Numbered from the stretch's first letter, positions 22,680 to 36,087 are shown. The stretch is 64,000 bases of DNA from Begonia masoniana (GCA_022432975.1 CM039502.1:17493453-17557452), one strand, 5' to 3'. A program made the numbers and translations. Notes: generated by a model from the letters alone, not told the origin.

Positions 22680-22845
22680 TGTGGAGTCTCTCCTTAATGA
22701 TGAGAGACCCACAGATGCAATAATGGCCTCCATTTGCTGTAGAAATGGAGGCCACCTACCTTCCATTTAATATGAAGAAGGAAATTTCAATTTTCCTTCT
22801 TCATATCGGTTTGTCACTTTGTGACAAATCTTTCCTATAAACAGG
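22680..22845. repeat. Four adjacent perfect hairpins leading to a TATA motif, inside intron 1
   Basis: Inverted repeats: 22680-22713 (TGTGGAGTCTCTCC/GAGAGACCCACA, near-perfect), 22724-22754 (12-bp perfect arms TGGCCTCCATTT), 22770-22806 (15-bp perfect arms ATATGAAGAAGGAAA) and 22810-22828 (8-bp perfect arms TTTGTCAC). TATAAA follows at 22836-22841 within the loop of a fifth weaker hairpin (ATCTTTCC/GGGAAGAT). The stretch from here to about 23620 is not normal LEUNIG intron and may be a solo LTR or a small transposable element with its own promoter; its borders could not be fixed. Confidence 0.8.
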
Positions 22846-23645
22846 GAAGATTTGCTCATCCTTCAGCATCCGAAGCAAGAAGCAAAACAAGCTTAAGTGA
22901 AGAGGGAGAGAGAAAAGAGTGAGGATTTTTAGAGGGAGAGAAAAGAAAGGTGTGAGAGAAAAATAGGTGTGGTGCTTTTGTGCATGGTGAGAATACTAAG
23001 AGTGGTGATTTCTCTTAGTGAATATTTTTCTAGGATTTCGATATCTAGAAAAATATTGTAAATTCCTATTTTTCATAGTGAGATCTCTCTGGACTCGGTC
23101 CCCGTGGTTTTTTCCCGATTTGGGTTTCCACGTAAAATTCTCGGTGTTCATTTTTCTCTTACTTCTTGGCCGTTATAATTTTACGGCGGTGGGAAAATAT
23201 TCCTGGTATTTTTCGGATCGCATCTGCTATCGTTTCTCGTACCGCTTGGTTAGTGGTGTAATTGTACTGTGTAAGTAAGTTCTGTCTAGGAGACTGGAAT
23301 TTAAGCGGACCGTTTGTGTCCCTCCAGCCTTTTCTGGGAACTTACTTGGAAAGGTAATTCTGTCTAAGGAGATTGCCAAGAGCATTCTTTCCTGAGAATT
23401 ATCCTGATCAGTACTTTCCACGTTTTTCAGTGGTGGTATTTTTATCATCGTTCCCGCCGGTATTATTATTTTTCCCAACACTTCGATTATTTGCTCAATT
23501 TTCTCCTCAGCTCCATCTTTTCTTGTGTGTCGTTTATCTGTCCCTTCAATCATACGCTGTCCTCAAACTAATTTACTGTTATTTGGGATTCTAAACTTCT
23601 GATTTTTTGTGGGTTACCCACAGTTTAACTCTTCAATGCGATATG

Positions 23646-25440
23646 TGTTGGAAATTATGTGCCCAAACAAACAAATATAATAAAATAGTTATATTATTTA
23701 AATTGATTAATATTATGCTTGCATTTAAAAATCATGCTTTATAAAATTCAGAGAAAATTCCTTAATTATTTGTGCAAACTTTATATTGACATATATATTG
23801 TATATATGAGGGATATAATATAAAGAATAATAACCAAAACAAGTCCATGACTTATATTTGAAGTATGAAATTTTCAAATAAATCATAGTTATAAACTTAG
23901 TTTATCTTATTAAGAATGTATAGTTATATCCCGACTATATATGTAGTGACATAAGATAAATAAGTTTTATATAATATGATTATATAGGACTGGACCAGAT
24001 AAAATTATATTGTTATTATAATTTCCGTTAAACCTAGAACAAATAACTTTATCATAATGATGGTCATATGTGTGTAATCTTAATTCATTGTATTTAACAA
24101 ACTCCTATTTTATTTTAATTTATTCTTTAATTTACTTGGTAAAGTTTTGTATGAATTACAATTCACACACCTCGTATATTGGGAATAAATTAAAATGAAT
24201 AGCTGAGAATGTTAATATCGATACAATGAAATCTATTTTATTGGATTCCCTTTTTTGTTAGTTAAAAGATCGAATAATTAGCGCGCAAATTCATAAATCG
24301 TTATGAATTAATTATTCAATCAATGACTAATGGTAGTTAAGGATAAAGATGTAATATGAGAGGTTAACGGATTATAAACCTATCTCTATTACGAATCTAA
24401 ATGGAGGGTTAGTACATATGTAATGACTATATCAATGGACATTACTTTGAGTAAACATAATCTATAGTTTTAAGAGTGCAACTCTAAGTATTTAGTGAAC
24501 TTACTTTATAGTTAATAATTACATTAATTAATATAAAGAGTTTATATTAATTAACAGAAAAATTATTGAAGCTTAAAATTATAAGTCCATCGGTCCCTTT
24601 GTCACCTTCTATCATTATTCGAATAATAGAAAAATGAACAAAAAAGATTAAATAATTAACTATGAGTTAATTATATAATACACTCAATAATAAGTTTACT
24701 ATATTTCATTAGATGAAATAGTTGAATAATCAACTTATAAGACACATGACAAAAGTTGTCATAATTAATATGTTTGTTATGTTTCATTAAATGAAATAAT
24801 TGAATTGATCAATTAATTAACAAACATAAAGTTGTTTTTGAAAATAGTTTTTTAAAATGAATTTTGTCGAATCATGGTGCCAAGTGTAAGGCCATGATGA
24901 GTTAAGTTAGAAATCAATTCTAACTTAATGGTAAAATTAAATTTTGTAACTTTTGTTTCTTTTAAATGTTATGATAATTGTTACAAAATTCTTACACTAT
25001 AAATAGAGGTTAAGACCTCATTTGCAAAGAGATAGTGTGAGAGAATTCATTTTGAGAACCAATCTATTTTAAGAGTATTTCTGTGGTGGTTTGGAGAATT
25101 GTTCTCTATATCCATATAGATCGTCTTATGTGTTGAGAAAACGATCTATCACAAAATTGAGTGTGATCCTTTTATGTTCATCACGCTCACACGTCCTTAT
25201 TCGAGGTGAGAAGGATTAATAAAGAATATCAAAGGCTCTTCAATATTAAGAAATTGTTCTTCAAAGGTAATTTCTTTGAATCTAACTTATTTGTTTTTAT
25301 TGCATATAATTATTCATATATCATAAATGACGATCCTATTATTATTGTGAAAAATCATTTTTCATAATATTTAAGTTGCGCATGTATGAGTGTTTTGAAC
25401 ACCATTAATTCCGCCGTGTGAAGGAACTTAAATTCCAACA
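23646..25440 (+). mobile_element. Copia 5' LTR (1795 bp)
   Basis: TGTTGGAAATT...CCAACA, AT-rich. A TATA box (TATAAATAG, 24998-25006) sits about 440 bases before the LTR end. It contains palindromic motifs such as TTTCATTAAATGAAA near 24782 and flanking TATGTTTGTTA/TAACAAACATA arms. Confidence 0.93.
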
Positions 25441-25441
25441 A

Positions 25442-25454
25442 TTAGTATCAGAGC
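25442..25454 (+). other. Primer-binding site of the copia element
   Basis: TTAGTATCAGAGC immediately after the 5' LTR, close to the plant initiator-Met tRNA complement TGGTATCAGAGC with one or two changes. Confidence 0.8.
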
Positions 25455-26719
25455 ATCAATACTTTTATGATATATTAATAATATGATTTTATGAAAATCA
25501 TGATATGTGATAATGAGTAGGTTCATGCATTTTAATATCATATATTTTCAAATGTTGAATGAATGAATTGCATGATTGAAATAATGATCGTAATTTCATG
25601 TGGCCGATTTGGGTTAGGATTTATTATTATTGTTATTATTTTTGTAAACCCAATTTGTCTTGGGTAAATGATTATTTATGTAATATTGGTGGAGATCAAA
25701 GATCGGTGGGTTCGTGACTATAGTGTGTATGTTGACACCATGTTGTATGACACATAAAGATGGAGGCTAAAATAATTATTCGATGAAGGTGTTCCACCAA
25801 GATTTATTTGTTACATGTAATTTTAGAAATACCCAAATCGACCCGGTCATTATTTCATTTACTTTTTATGTTTGATATATTTTTTTTATCATACATTCGC
25901 ACGTCATATAGAATTTGCATGTAGAGCCTACTCATGTTTTATAGTTTTCTTACATTGACATGCATTTAAATGTATGCTTTTTAAACTTTATTTTTTTTAA
26001 TAAATCAGTTTATTAAATTAAATGGTTTTAATTTGATTAAAACTAAATTTATGAATTATGTGAGAAAAGAGAGTAGTATGAAATTTTAATTGTTAAAATT
26101 TATGCTATTTTATCATTTCTAAATAAATTGTTTATTTAGAAGAAATTAATTTGATTAATTTATTAAAACTTAATGGAATATAAGATATTCCATAAATCAC
26201 TATGATTCTAAATAAAAGAGTGGGAGCGGGGAGTTAGACGTAACTTCCCATGGTTTCTATCGTTGATCAACAACGTGAAATTTGAGTGGGGCTCCGAGAC
26301 GACTTTGTTATCGTCCTCCCTAAGGAGGATATTCACTTAAATCAATACCAAAGTTGATCTCCTAGATATAGGTTTTATAAAATGTATTTTATGATTGTTT
26401 GTCCCTAAGGCGACAATTATAAGTTAAATTGTATAGACTAAAACGATGGTATACACTCATAAAAATGTGATTAAAAGTGTTATTCACATTTTGACTAAAT
26501 AAATCGATAGTTAATAAATTTTGAAAATATGAGATATTTTAAAATAAATTTATTAATAGATAATATTTTTACCCAAAGGAGAAATATTATGTATCGAGGC
26601 TATAAAAGTATTTGTATTTCATTTAGTGATTTAACATACTCATGCATCATTTTATCATGCCATATGTTATGAATTTTAAGTATGATATTAATATTTATTT
26701 ATTTATTCATTACAACATA

Positions 26720-29700
26720 ATGTCTTCTTTTATGATTAATTTACTCGCGACTGAAAAATTGACTGGCGATAATTTCGTCAACTAGAAAAAGAACGTGAAT
26801 ATGATTCTTGTGCATGACAATCTGAAGTTTGTTCTGACTGAGGAGTGTCCTCTAGTCCCTGCTGAAAATGCAACGAAAGAGGAGAAAGAACCGTATGAAA
26901 CATGGAAACGAGTAAATGACAAAGCTCGTTGTTATTTACTTGCTTCAATGACTGATGTACTCAACACAAAGTTTGAGAACACAGAGACTGCTTATGAGAT
27001 AATGGAGTCTCTTCAAAACATGTTTGGTCAACCATCTGACCAAGTTCATCATGAAGCTATCAAGAAGGTCATGAATAGAAAGATGCGAGCTGGTACCTCT
27101 GTTCGAGAACATGTGTTGATGATGATCAGCACAATTCATGAAGCTGAGATAAATGGGGCCCATATTGATGATACTACCCAAGTGGGCATGATTTTAGAAA
27201 GTTTAAGCCTACAATTCTTACAGTTCAAGAGCAACTACTTCATGAACAAACTGAGTTATGATATGACTCAGTTGCTCAACGAGCTTACAACCTATGAGTC
27301 CATTTCTTCTGTTGAGAAAAGAGGAGAGATTAATGTTGTTGAACCCTCCTCTTTTCATTCTTCCCTTAAAAAGTGAAAGAAATTTCAAAAGAAGGCCAGA
27401 GATCAGGGAGCATTTCAAGCAGGGGATAGGAAGGACAACCCCAACAAAAAGAACAAGTCAAATAAGAAAAAAAAGAATAGCTCAAGCCAGAAAAAGCCCA
27501 AAGGAAAATGTTTCCATTGTGGAGTTGATGGTCATTGGAAGAAAAACTGTAAAAAGTATCTCGATGAGCTAAAACAAAAGAAGACAGGTAAATCTGATTT
27601 ACTTGTTATTGAATTTGTTTAGTTGAAAATGATTTATCACCCTGGATAATCGATTCAAGTGCGACTAATCATGCTTGTTGTTCTTTACAGATGCTTAATT
27701 CCTATCGGAAGCTAGTTGATGGGGAGTTCACTATGAGAGTGGGCAATGAGGCACTTGTTTTAGCTTCAGCAGTGGGAGAAACTAAATTACATTTTCAAAA
27801 TAAATTTTTATTACTGAATAATGTTTATTTTGTACCGGGGTTTACTAGAAATCTCATTTCAGTTTCTCTCTTATTTGATCAATGTTACTCAATTTCTTTT
27901 AATAATAATATTGTTGTTATTTCTAGAAATGGTTTAGATATTTGTTCTGGTTTTATTGAAAATGGACTTTATATGATAAGGCCCACCAATAAAACACTGT
28001 TGAATACTGAAATATTTAAAGTAGAATTGTCTAAGTCCAAAAAGCTTAAAATTGCTCATGACAATAACACATATCTTTGGCACCTCCGTCTAGGTCATAT
28101 TAATCTAGATAGAATTAATAGACTTGTAAAGGAAGGTCCTTTAAGAAATCTAAATGTTGGTTTTCTGCCGGTCTGTGAATCATGTCTAGAGGGAAAAATG
28201 ACATAGAGACCTTTTTCTGCTAAGGGTCAAAGGGCTCAAGTGCCACTTGAACTCATACATTCAGATGTGTGTGGCCCAATGACTACTCGAGCAAGAGGTG
28301 GTTATGAGTACTTTATTACTTTTGTTGATGATTACTCAAGATAGGGTTATACTTATCTAATTCAATTTAAATCAGAAACTTTTGGAAAGTTTCTTGAGTT
28401 TAAAGCTGAAGTTGAAAAACAGTTAGGTAAAACGGTCAAGTGTCTTCGATCAGATCGAGGAGGTGAATACCTTGATTATCAATTCAAGGATTACTTGTTA
28501 GAACATGAGATTATATCTCAGCTAACAACACCGAGCACTCCTCAGCAAAATGGTGTTGCTGAGAGGAGAAATAAGACTTTACTTAACATGGCTCAATCCA
28601 TAATGAGCTACTCTGTACTTCCAAAATCGTTTTGGAGATATGCCATTCAGACAGCGACTTAAATTTTGAATGTGGTCACATCTAAGTCTACTCCCAAGAC
28701 ACCTTTAGAGTTGTGGAATGGTCACAAACCTAGTTTGAGACACTTTCGCATATGGGGGTGTCCAGCACATGTGTTGGTAAGTAAGACTGGAAAATTAAAA
28801 CCTCGATCAGAGGTTTGCATTTTTGTCGGGTATGCAAAAGGCACAAGGGGAGGTTTGTTTTATAGTTCCAAAGATAACAAGGTAATTGTATCGACAAATG
28901 CCACGTTTCTTGAACACGACTATATGACAAATTTCAAACCTCAAAGCAAGATTGTTTTGGAAGAGATTCATGATAATGAGATAAGATGTGAAACGACAAA
29001 AGTTGTTGTTCCACGCGGTACTAGGGAGACCACTACTTCTAGTCAGATCATCATGCCACCTAGACGTAGCGAAAGGGTAGTACGACTACCAATTCAATAC
29101 AGACAGGTGGGTGAAGCACAAGTTGCTGTCACTGATAATGAAAAAGATGATCCATTGTCATTCAGATATGCAATGGAAGACACTGACAAAGAAGCATGTC
29201 TTGAAGCTATGAAAATTGAGATGGAATCGATGTATTCCAACTCTGTCTGGGATCTTGTAGATCTACTTGAAGGGGTAAAACCTATAGGGTGTAAATGGAT
29301 CTATAAGATAAAAAGAGGAATTGACGGAAATGTGGAGACATTCAAAGCTAGGCTTGTAGCTAAGGGTTATACCCAAAGAGAAGGAATTAACTATGAAGAG
29401 ACTTTCTCTCCTGTAGCTATGCTTAAATCCATTCGTATCTTGCTCTCTATTGCAGCTCATTATAATTATGAGATTTGGCAGATTGATGTCAAGACGGCCT
29501 TTCTAAATGGTAATCTTGAGGAAACCATAAAAAGAGGAATTGACGGAAATGTGGAGACATTCAAAGCTAGGCTTGTAGCTAAGGGTTATACCCAAAGAGA
29601 AGGAATTAACTATGAAGAGACTTTCTCTCCTGTAGCTATGCTTAAATCCATTCGTATCTTGCTCTCTATTGCAGCTCATTATAATTATGAGATTTGGCAG

Positions 29701-30945
29701 ATTGATGTCAAGACGGCCTTTCTAAATGGTAATCTTGAGGAAACCATTTATATGGAGCAACTAGAAGGTTTCATAGATAAAAATGCAAAGCAAAAGGTTT
29801 GCAAGTTAAATAGGTCTATTTATGGACTCAAACAAACATCCAGGTCCTGGTATATAAGATTTGATGTAGCAATCAAAACTTATGGGTTCACGCAGTGCCT
29901 TGATGAGTCTTGTGTATACAAGCTCATTAATGACAAGCGTGTGGTCTTCTTAGTTCTATACATTGATGATATTCTACTTATTGGGAATAATATAGAATTA
30001 TTATCAGATATAAAAACATGGTTGACTAAGCAATTCCAAATGAAAGATTTAGGAAATGCAAGATACATTCTAGGGATCCGTCTAATAAGAGATCGCAAAA
30101 ACAGAATGTTAGCTTTGTCTCAAGCGTTGTACATTGACAAAATAGTTGTCAAATATTCAATGCAAAACTCCAAGAAGGGTTATTTACCTTCTAGACATGG
30201 AGTTATTCTTTCTAAAAGAATGTGTCCTGACACACCTCAAAAGATGAAAGATATGAGACGCTACCCCTATGCATCTGCTGTTGGAAGCTTGATGTATGCT
30301 ATGTTGTGCACAAAGCCCGACATATGTTATGTAGTAGGGATAGTCATCCGATTCCAGTCAAATCCAGGATTAGATCATTGGATAGCAGTCAAACATATTC
30401 TCAAGTATCTACGGAGAACGAGAAACTATATGCTTGTATATTCTGGTAGGGATTTGATTCCAACTGGATATGTAGATTCTGATTTTCAAAGTGATACAGA
30501 CGATCGAAAGTCGATATCTGGATCAATCTTCACCATTGGGGGTGGAGCAATAGTTTGGAGAAGCGTGAAACAAGGTGGTGTTTCAGATTCTACTATGGAA
30601 GCAGAATATATTGCTGCTTGTGAAGCATCAAAAGAAGCTGTGTGACTTAGAAAATTCTTTACTGATTTGGAAGTAATTCTGAATATGAATAAGCCACTGA
30701 CTTTGTACTGTGACAACAGTGGTGCAGTGGCAAATTCTAAAGAACCTAGAAGTCACAAGCGAACAAAGCATATAGAGAGAAAATATCATGTGATAAGAGA
30801 TATCGTGCAGCGTGGAGACGTGACTGTTCTGAAGATTTCATCAGCTGAGAATCTTGCTGATCCCTTCACCAAGACGTTACCTAGAAATCGTTTTGAGGAA
30901 CATCTGAAGGACTTCGGAATTAGAGACATGTCTCATTTGCTTTAG
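26720..30945 (+). pseudogene. Copia gag-pol polyprotein, decayed
   Basis: Order: gag (MSSFMINLLATEKLTGDNF, UBN2-type domain to about 27370, zinc knuckle CFHCGVDGHWKKNC at about 27510-27550), protease (IIDSSATNH; the active-site motif reads DSS where DSG is usual), pre-integrase HHCC (LGHINLDRI...CESCLEGK), integrase (HSDVCGP, RSDRGGEY, GVAERRN: D, D, E present), reverse transcriptase (KARLVAKGYTQREG, LYIDDILLIG with intact YIDD) and RNase H (VDSDFQSDTDDRKSISG, TMEAEYIAA), ending DPFTKTLPRNRFEEH...SHLL at 30945. Stops interrupt it at 26783, 27374, 28204, 28343, 28660 and 30643. A 219-bp in-frame duplication splits reverse transcriptase. A leader of about 1.26 kb (25455-26719) without genes precedes gag. 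Confidence 0.93.
29308..29746 (+). repeat. 219-bp exact in-frame tandem duplication inside reverse transcriptase
   Basis: Two adjacent copies (29308-29526 and 29527-29745) look identical base for base. Each encodes 73 residues from KRGIDGNVETFKARLVAKGY to KTAFLNGNLEET, including the first catalytic-Asp motif (QIDVKTAFLNG). The reading frame is kept. Confidence 0.97.
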
Positions 30946-30959
30946 GGCAAGTGAGAGTT

Positions 30960-32791
30960 TGTTGGAAATTATGTGCCCAAACAAGCAAATGTAATAGAAC
31001 AATTATATTATTTAAATTGATTAATATTATGCTTGCATTTAAAGATCATGTTTTATAAAATTCAGAGAAAATTCCTTGGTTATTTGTGCAAACTTTATAT
31101 TGACATATATATTGTATATATGAGGGATATAATATAAAGAGTAATAATCAAAACAAGTCCATGACTTATATTTGAAGTATGAAATCTTCAAATAAATCAT
31201 AGTTATAAACTTAGTTTATCTTATTAAGAATTTATAGTTATATCCCGACTATATATGTACTGACATAAGGTAAATAAGTTTTATATAATATGATTATATA
31301 GGACTAGACCAGATAAAATTATATTGTTCTTATAATTTCCGTTAAACCTAGAACAAATAACTTTATCATAATGATGGCCATATGTGTGTAATCTTAATTC
31401 ATTGTATTTAACAAACTCCTATTTTATTTTAATTTATTCTTTAATTTACTTGGTAAAGTTTTGTATGAATTACAATTCACACACCTCGTATATTAGGAAT
31501 AAATTAAAATGAATAACTGGGAATGTTAATATCGATACAATGAAATCTATTTTATTGGATTCCCTTTTTTATTAGTTAAAAGATCGAATAATTAGCGCGT
31601 AAATTCATAAATCGTTATGAATTAATTATTCAATCAATGACTAATGGTAGTTAAGGATAAAGATATAATATGAGAGGTTAACGGATTATGAACCTAGCTT
31701 TATTACAAATCTAAATGGAGGGTTAGTACATATGTAATGACTATATCAATGGATATTACTTTGAGTAAACATAATCTATAGTTTTAAGAGTGCAATTCTA
31801 AGTATTTAGTGAACTTACTTTATAGTTAATAATTACATTAATTAATATAAAGAGTTTATATTAGTTAACAGAAAAATTATTGAAGCTTAAAATTATAGGT
31901 CCATCGGTCCCTTTGTCACCTTCTATCATTATTCAAATAATAGAAAAATGAACAAAGAAGATTAAATAATTAACTATGAGTTAATTATTTAATACATTCA
32001 ATAATAAATTTACTATATTTCATTAGATGAAATAGTTGAATAATCAACTTATAAGACACATGACAAAAGTTGTCATAATTAATATGTTTGTTATGTTTCA
32101 TTAAATGAAATAATTGAATTGTTCAATTAATTAACAAACATAAAGTTGTTTTTGAAAATAGTTTTTTAAAATGAATTTTGCCAAATCATGGTGTCAAGTG
32201 TAAGGCCATGATGAGAAGTTGTTTTGATTTCCATAACATCTTTTGTTATAAATGTTATTAAGAAATCAATTCTAACTTAATGGTAAATTAAATTTTGTAA
32301 CTTTTGTTTCTTTTAAATGTTATGATAATTGTTACAAAATTCTTACACTATAAATAGAGGTTAAGACCTCATTTGCAATGAGATAGTGTGAGAGAATTCA
32401 TTTTGAGAACCAATTTATTTTAAGAGTATTTCCGTGGTGGTTTGGAGAATTGTTCTCTATATCCATATAGATCGTCTCATGTGTTGAGAAAATGATCTAT
32501 CACAAAATTGAGTGTGATCCTTTTATGTTCATCACGCCCACACGTCCTTATTCGAGGTAAGGAGGATTGACAAAGAAGATCGAAGGCTCTTCAATATTAA
32601 GAAATTGTTCTTCAAAGGTAATTTCTTTAAATCTAACTTATTTGTTTTTATTGCATATAATTATTCATATATCATAAATGACGATCCTATTATTATTGTG
32701 AAAAATCATTTTTCATAATATTTAAGTTGCGAACGTATGAGTGTTTTGAACACCATTAATTCCGCCGTGTGAGGGAACTTAAATTCCAACA
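30960..32791 (+). mobile_element. Copia 3' LTR (1832 bp)
   Basis: Same termini as the 5' LTR and preceded by the purine-rich GGGCAAGTGAGAGTTT. TATA box at 32349-32357. It carries an extra segment at about 32216-32270 (AGAAGTTGTTTTGATTTCC...) absent from the 5' LTR. Confidence 0.93.
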
Positions 32792-32976
32792 ATATGCAAC
32801 TATTGTTTGCTAGTTTTAAATGTTAATTCCCAAGCAATGAATCTGAGGATTTAGGGTTCTGTTTGTGCAATATTTGAAGCGACAATTAGATTGCTGCCCC
32901 TATGAGACGGTTTTATTCTCTTTTAATAAAAATAATGTTCTTCATAGTATTAAGTTTTTGTTTCACTGCAAAACAG

Positions 32977-33265
32977 GTTAGATGTGTATATCCATGATTA
33001 TCTTGTAAAAAGAGATTTAAATGCTATTGCCCAGGCCTTTCAAGCAGAAGGGAAAGTATCTTCCGATCCCGTTGGTGAGTATCTTCAGAAAGAATTTCAG
33101 GGTTGACTGCCATTTCTTCAAATCATATCTGTAATTTGTGACATTGTGTTTTCAGCCATTGATGCGCCTGGAGGATTTCTGTTTGAATGGTGGTCAGTTT
33201 TCTGGGATATATTCATTGCTAGAACTAACGAGAAGCACTCTGAGGTTGCTGCATCCTATATCGAG
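32977..33265 (+). pseudogene. LUG: LEUNIG-like exons 2-3 (LUFS/LisH domain)
   Basis: Exon 2 (32977-33074) encodes [19 protein letters not shown] then [12 protein letters not shown]. Exon 3 (33156-33265) encodes [20 protein letters not shown] then [17 protein letters not shown]. Together with exon 1 they give residues 1-80, the LUFS domain that contacts SEUSS. This part has no stop and normal splice sites. Confidence 0.9.
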
Positions 33266-34189
33266 GTTCGTTTGACTATGTTTTGTCTACTCCGTGAAAA
33301 CCGAGTCGAAAATCTTTTTTGAATTGAAATACCGATTACCGACGGCTTGAAATCGATATTAAATATCTAATTAAATGAAAAACACAGCACACACATACTG
33401 GATTTAACGGATAAATTGATGGCAAATTCAAATTATTGATATATGAAAGATATATATTGGATTTGTCAAAAAAAAAAAAAAAAAATTTAAGGTCTATATG
33501 TACCCCAAATATTAAAGTTTAAATTGTACTTCATTTTAAATTAAAATACAAGAGAAGTGTGTCGAGAGTACATCCTCTTATACTCCATTCTTGTTTATTA
33601 TTATGAACTATTTAGTTCACTCTACATGCGGGTTGAGTAAAAAATCAGCAACATTGTTCGTTTTAGACTTATTATAGGATGAGATAAGTCAAAGCTCCTT
33701 ATTTAAACGTCAAAATTTCCCAACTGTTCTCTTGCGGTCGCTATATCTAGATGGATAGTTTGGAATTTCTTTTAACTATTCATTTAATTCTTATTAATTT
33801 TAACAATCGTCAATCAGAGATTAATGACACGTTTCAAATTCATTTTATTTTCAACTTCCTGTACCCCTTATAGTTATTCTTAACCATCTATCAAAGATCA
33901 ATCGAACATCAAAGATTCATGCTATTAATTCACACCCTATTAACGAATGGTTATGAATTTTAAAGCCTTTTACAAAATCATATTCATTCATACCTAAAGC
34001 CCTCTACTTTTTAAACTCACGTATAATTATTATTAATCGTTCACCAAAGATCAATCGAACATCCAAAATTCATACTGATAGTTCACACTCATTTATGAAT
34101 GGTTATTTATTTCAAATCTCGTTATGAAATCATATCAATTCACACTCTTTATAGGGACCTATCAAAAATTTTAACTGTCGATACGACAG
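33266..34189 (+). other. LEUNIG-like intron 3
   Basis: AT-rich intron of 924 bases, GT at 33266 and AG at 34188-34189. An A homopolymer lies at 33469-33484. A loose internal repetition of 'ATCAATCGAACATC...TTCA' occurs near 33897 and 34050. No other feature. Confidence 0.7.
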
Positions 34190-36087
34190 ACGCAACTAAT
34201 TAAAGCAAGGAAAAAACAACAACAACAACACCCACAGCACCAACAACCTCAACAATCTCCACATCAGCAGCAACAACAGCACATGCAAATGCAGCAGCAA
34301 CAAACACATGCCCAACAGCAGCAGCGAAGAGATGGAGCTCACCTTTTCAATGGAAATTCCAATGGGCTCGTGGGAAACGATCCTCATTTACGACAAACCC
34401 CTGGAACTGAAAATGCTTTGGCTACAAAGATGTACGATGAAAGACTGCAATTGCCTCCTCAGAGAGACTCTTTTGATGAAGCAACTATAAAGGTATGTCA
34501 ATTGGTTGGATTTTTGAGACTTCTCATTACCTATTTCGTGTTTAAGAAAATTCAAAACTTTTGCAGCAACAATATGGTGAGAATGTGGGGCAGCTATCAG
34601 ATCCAAATCACGGTGCAGTACTCAAGTCAACTGCAGGAAGTGGCCAGCCATCAGGGTGTGTTCTCCTCCTAATGGTTACATACAGTTGTATAGAACTGAT
34701 CTACCTGTGTTGCAATTATATTGAGGTTCTAGATATTTTTGTTTTGAAAAATTGTTTCTAATTATTTCATGAACAGTTTCAATGATCACCTTTCTCATAG
34801 AAAATTGCTTATTTATGTAAGAATTTATAGGCATTCATCTGATGGGACATCAGGTGTTGATTATAATGTGAAATTCACCCATGAACAATTTGATTTACTA
34901 ATGTAAAAATTTCAGGCAAGTTTTACATTGGGCAGCTGGGGGAATGTATTCTCAGGTTCAAGCTCGGGGTCAGCAATTGTCCGGTTCCACACTGGTATGA
35001 GACTTCTTTGTTGTCATTCAGTTTATCCGGCCTTTTAGTTTTTACCCGACCTTACATAAAATTCAGGACATAAAAAGTGAGATCAACCTAGTGTCGAATC
35101 CAAGAGCGGCAGGTCCAGAGGGATCATTGATGGGTATTCCTTGTATTTTTCTTGGCACAAATTTCTAGATTCTAACTATTTCATTATGCTGAAATTAAGT
35201 ATTTTTCCAACATAGTAATGCCTCCATTATCGAAAATTTCTTGAGGCAGTTATTCTTACAAAAGTTGTGTTTGGTTACAATAATCTCTTTGAGGCTCTTG
35301 GGTAAAGATACTTGTTGTCAACGCGTTGGATGTCGTTATGTCAGGATCAAATCACACCGGCAATAATTTGACTCTGAAAGGATGGCCTCTTACAGTAAGT
35401 TCTTAATTTCTGTTTATGCCTGTAATTTTACGAGCTGATAGGTTTTCCTCTTACTTTTATTTGGTTTTTTAAAGTAACCACTTTACATTTCGGCTTCTTT
35501 TCAGGGTTGGATCAGCTTTGATCCGGGCTTGTTCAGCAACAGAAACCTTTCATACAATCTCCTCAGCAATTTCATCAGATCCAGATGTTGGCACCTCAAC
35601 AGCAACAGTTCATGCTTGCACAGCAAAATTTAACTTCTCCATCTGCTTGTGATGAAAGTAGAAGATTGAGAATGCTGGTGAACGGTCGGAACATGGGACT
35701 TGGAAATGATGGGCCGTTAAATTCTGTCGGTGATGTGGTTGCCAACGTCGGATCTCCTCTGCAAGCTGGTGGTTCTCTGTTGCCCCGTGGAGATACCGAT
35801 GTTCTCTATAAGGTTTTCAACTATACTTTTTTATTGGAAGCCATAGTTTGTCTATTTGAACAAAGCTCCTAGATTCCTTTGTCTCTTACCATTTTATTTT
35901 GCTCTAGTTAAAAATGGCCCAAATACAGTAGCAACAGAGCAATAACCTACAACAGAAGCATGCTTTTTCCAGTCAGCAATCACAAAGTTCAAATTTCAAT
36001 ATGCACCAGCAAGATTCTAAAATTGGCGGTGCTGGCTGTGTAACCATGGATGGAAGCATGTCTAACTCCTTTCGAGGCATTGATTAG
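34190..36087 (+). pseudogene. LUG: LEUNIG-like exons 4-10 (Gln-rich region)
   Basis: Exons traced: 34190-34492 (QLIKAR then poly-Gln/His), 34567-34655 ([16 protein letters not shown]), 34916-34994 (QVLHWAAGGMYSQVQARGQQ), 35067-~35143 (DIKSEINLVSNPRAAGPEGS), 35345-35394 (SNHTGNNLTLKGWPLT), 35505-35812 ([19 protein letters not shown]) and 35908-36087 (KMAQIQ-stop, [24 protein letters not shown]). The Gln-rich stretch is the transcriptional repression region in the family. Stops at 35519, 35929 and 36085 and the boundary defects near 35143 and 35394 are all in this block. Confidence 0.88.

Larger units (their letters stand above)
23646..32791 (+). mobile_element. Near-complete Ty1/copia retrotransposon with target-site duplication
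   Basis: The element has two LTRs (23646-25440 and 30960-32791), a primer-binding site, gag-pol in the usual copia order and a polypurine tract, and is flanked by the 5-bp duplication ATATG (23641-23645 and 32792-32796). It inserted into intron 1 of the LEUNIG-like gene in the sense orientation. The LTRs differ by scattered substitutions, a few percent by eye, and by an insertion of about 40-50 bp in the 3' LTR near 32216-32270, so the insertion is not very recent. Gag-pol has many stops and is inactive. Confidence 0.95.
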
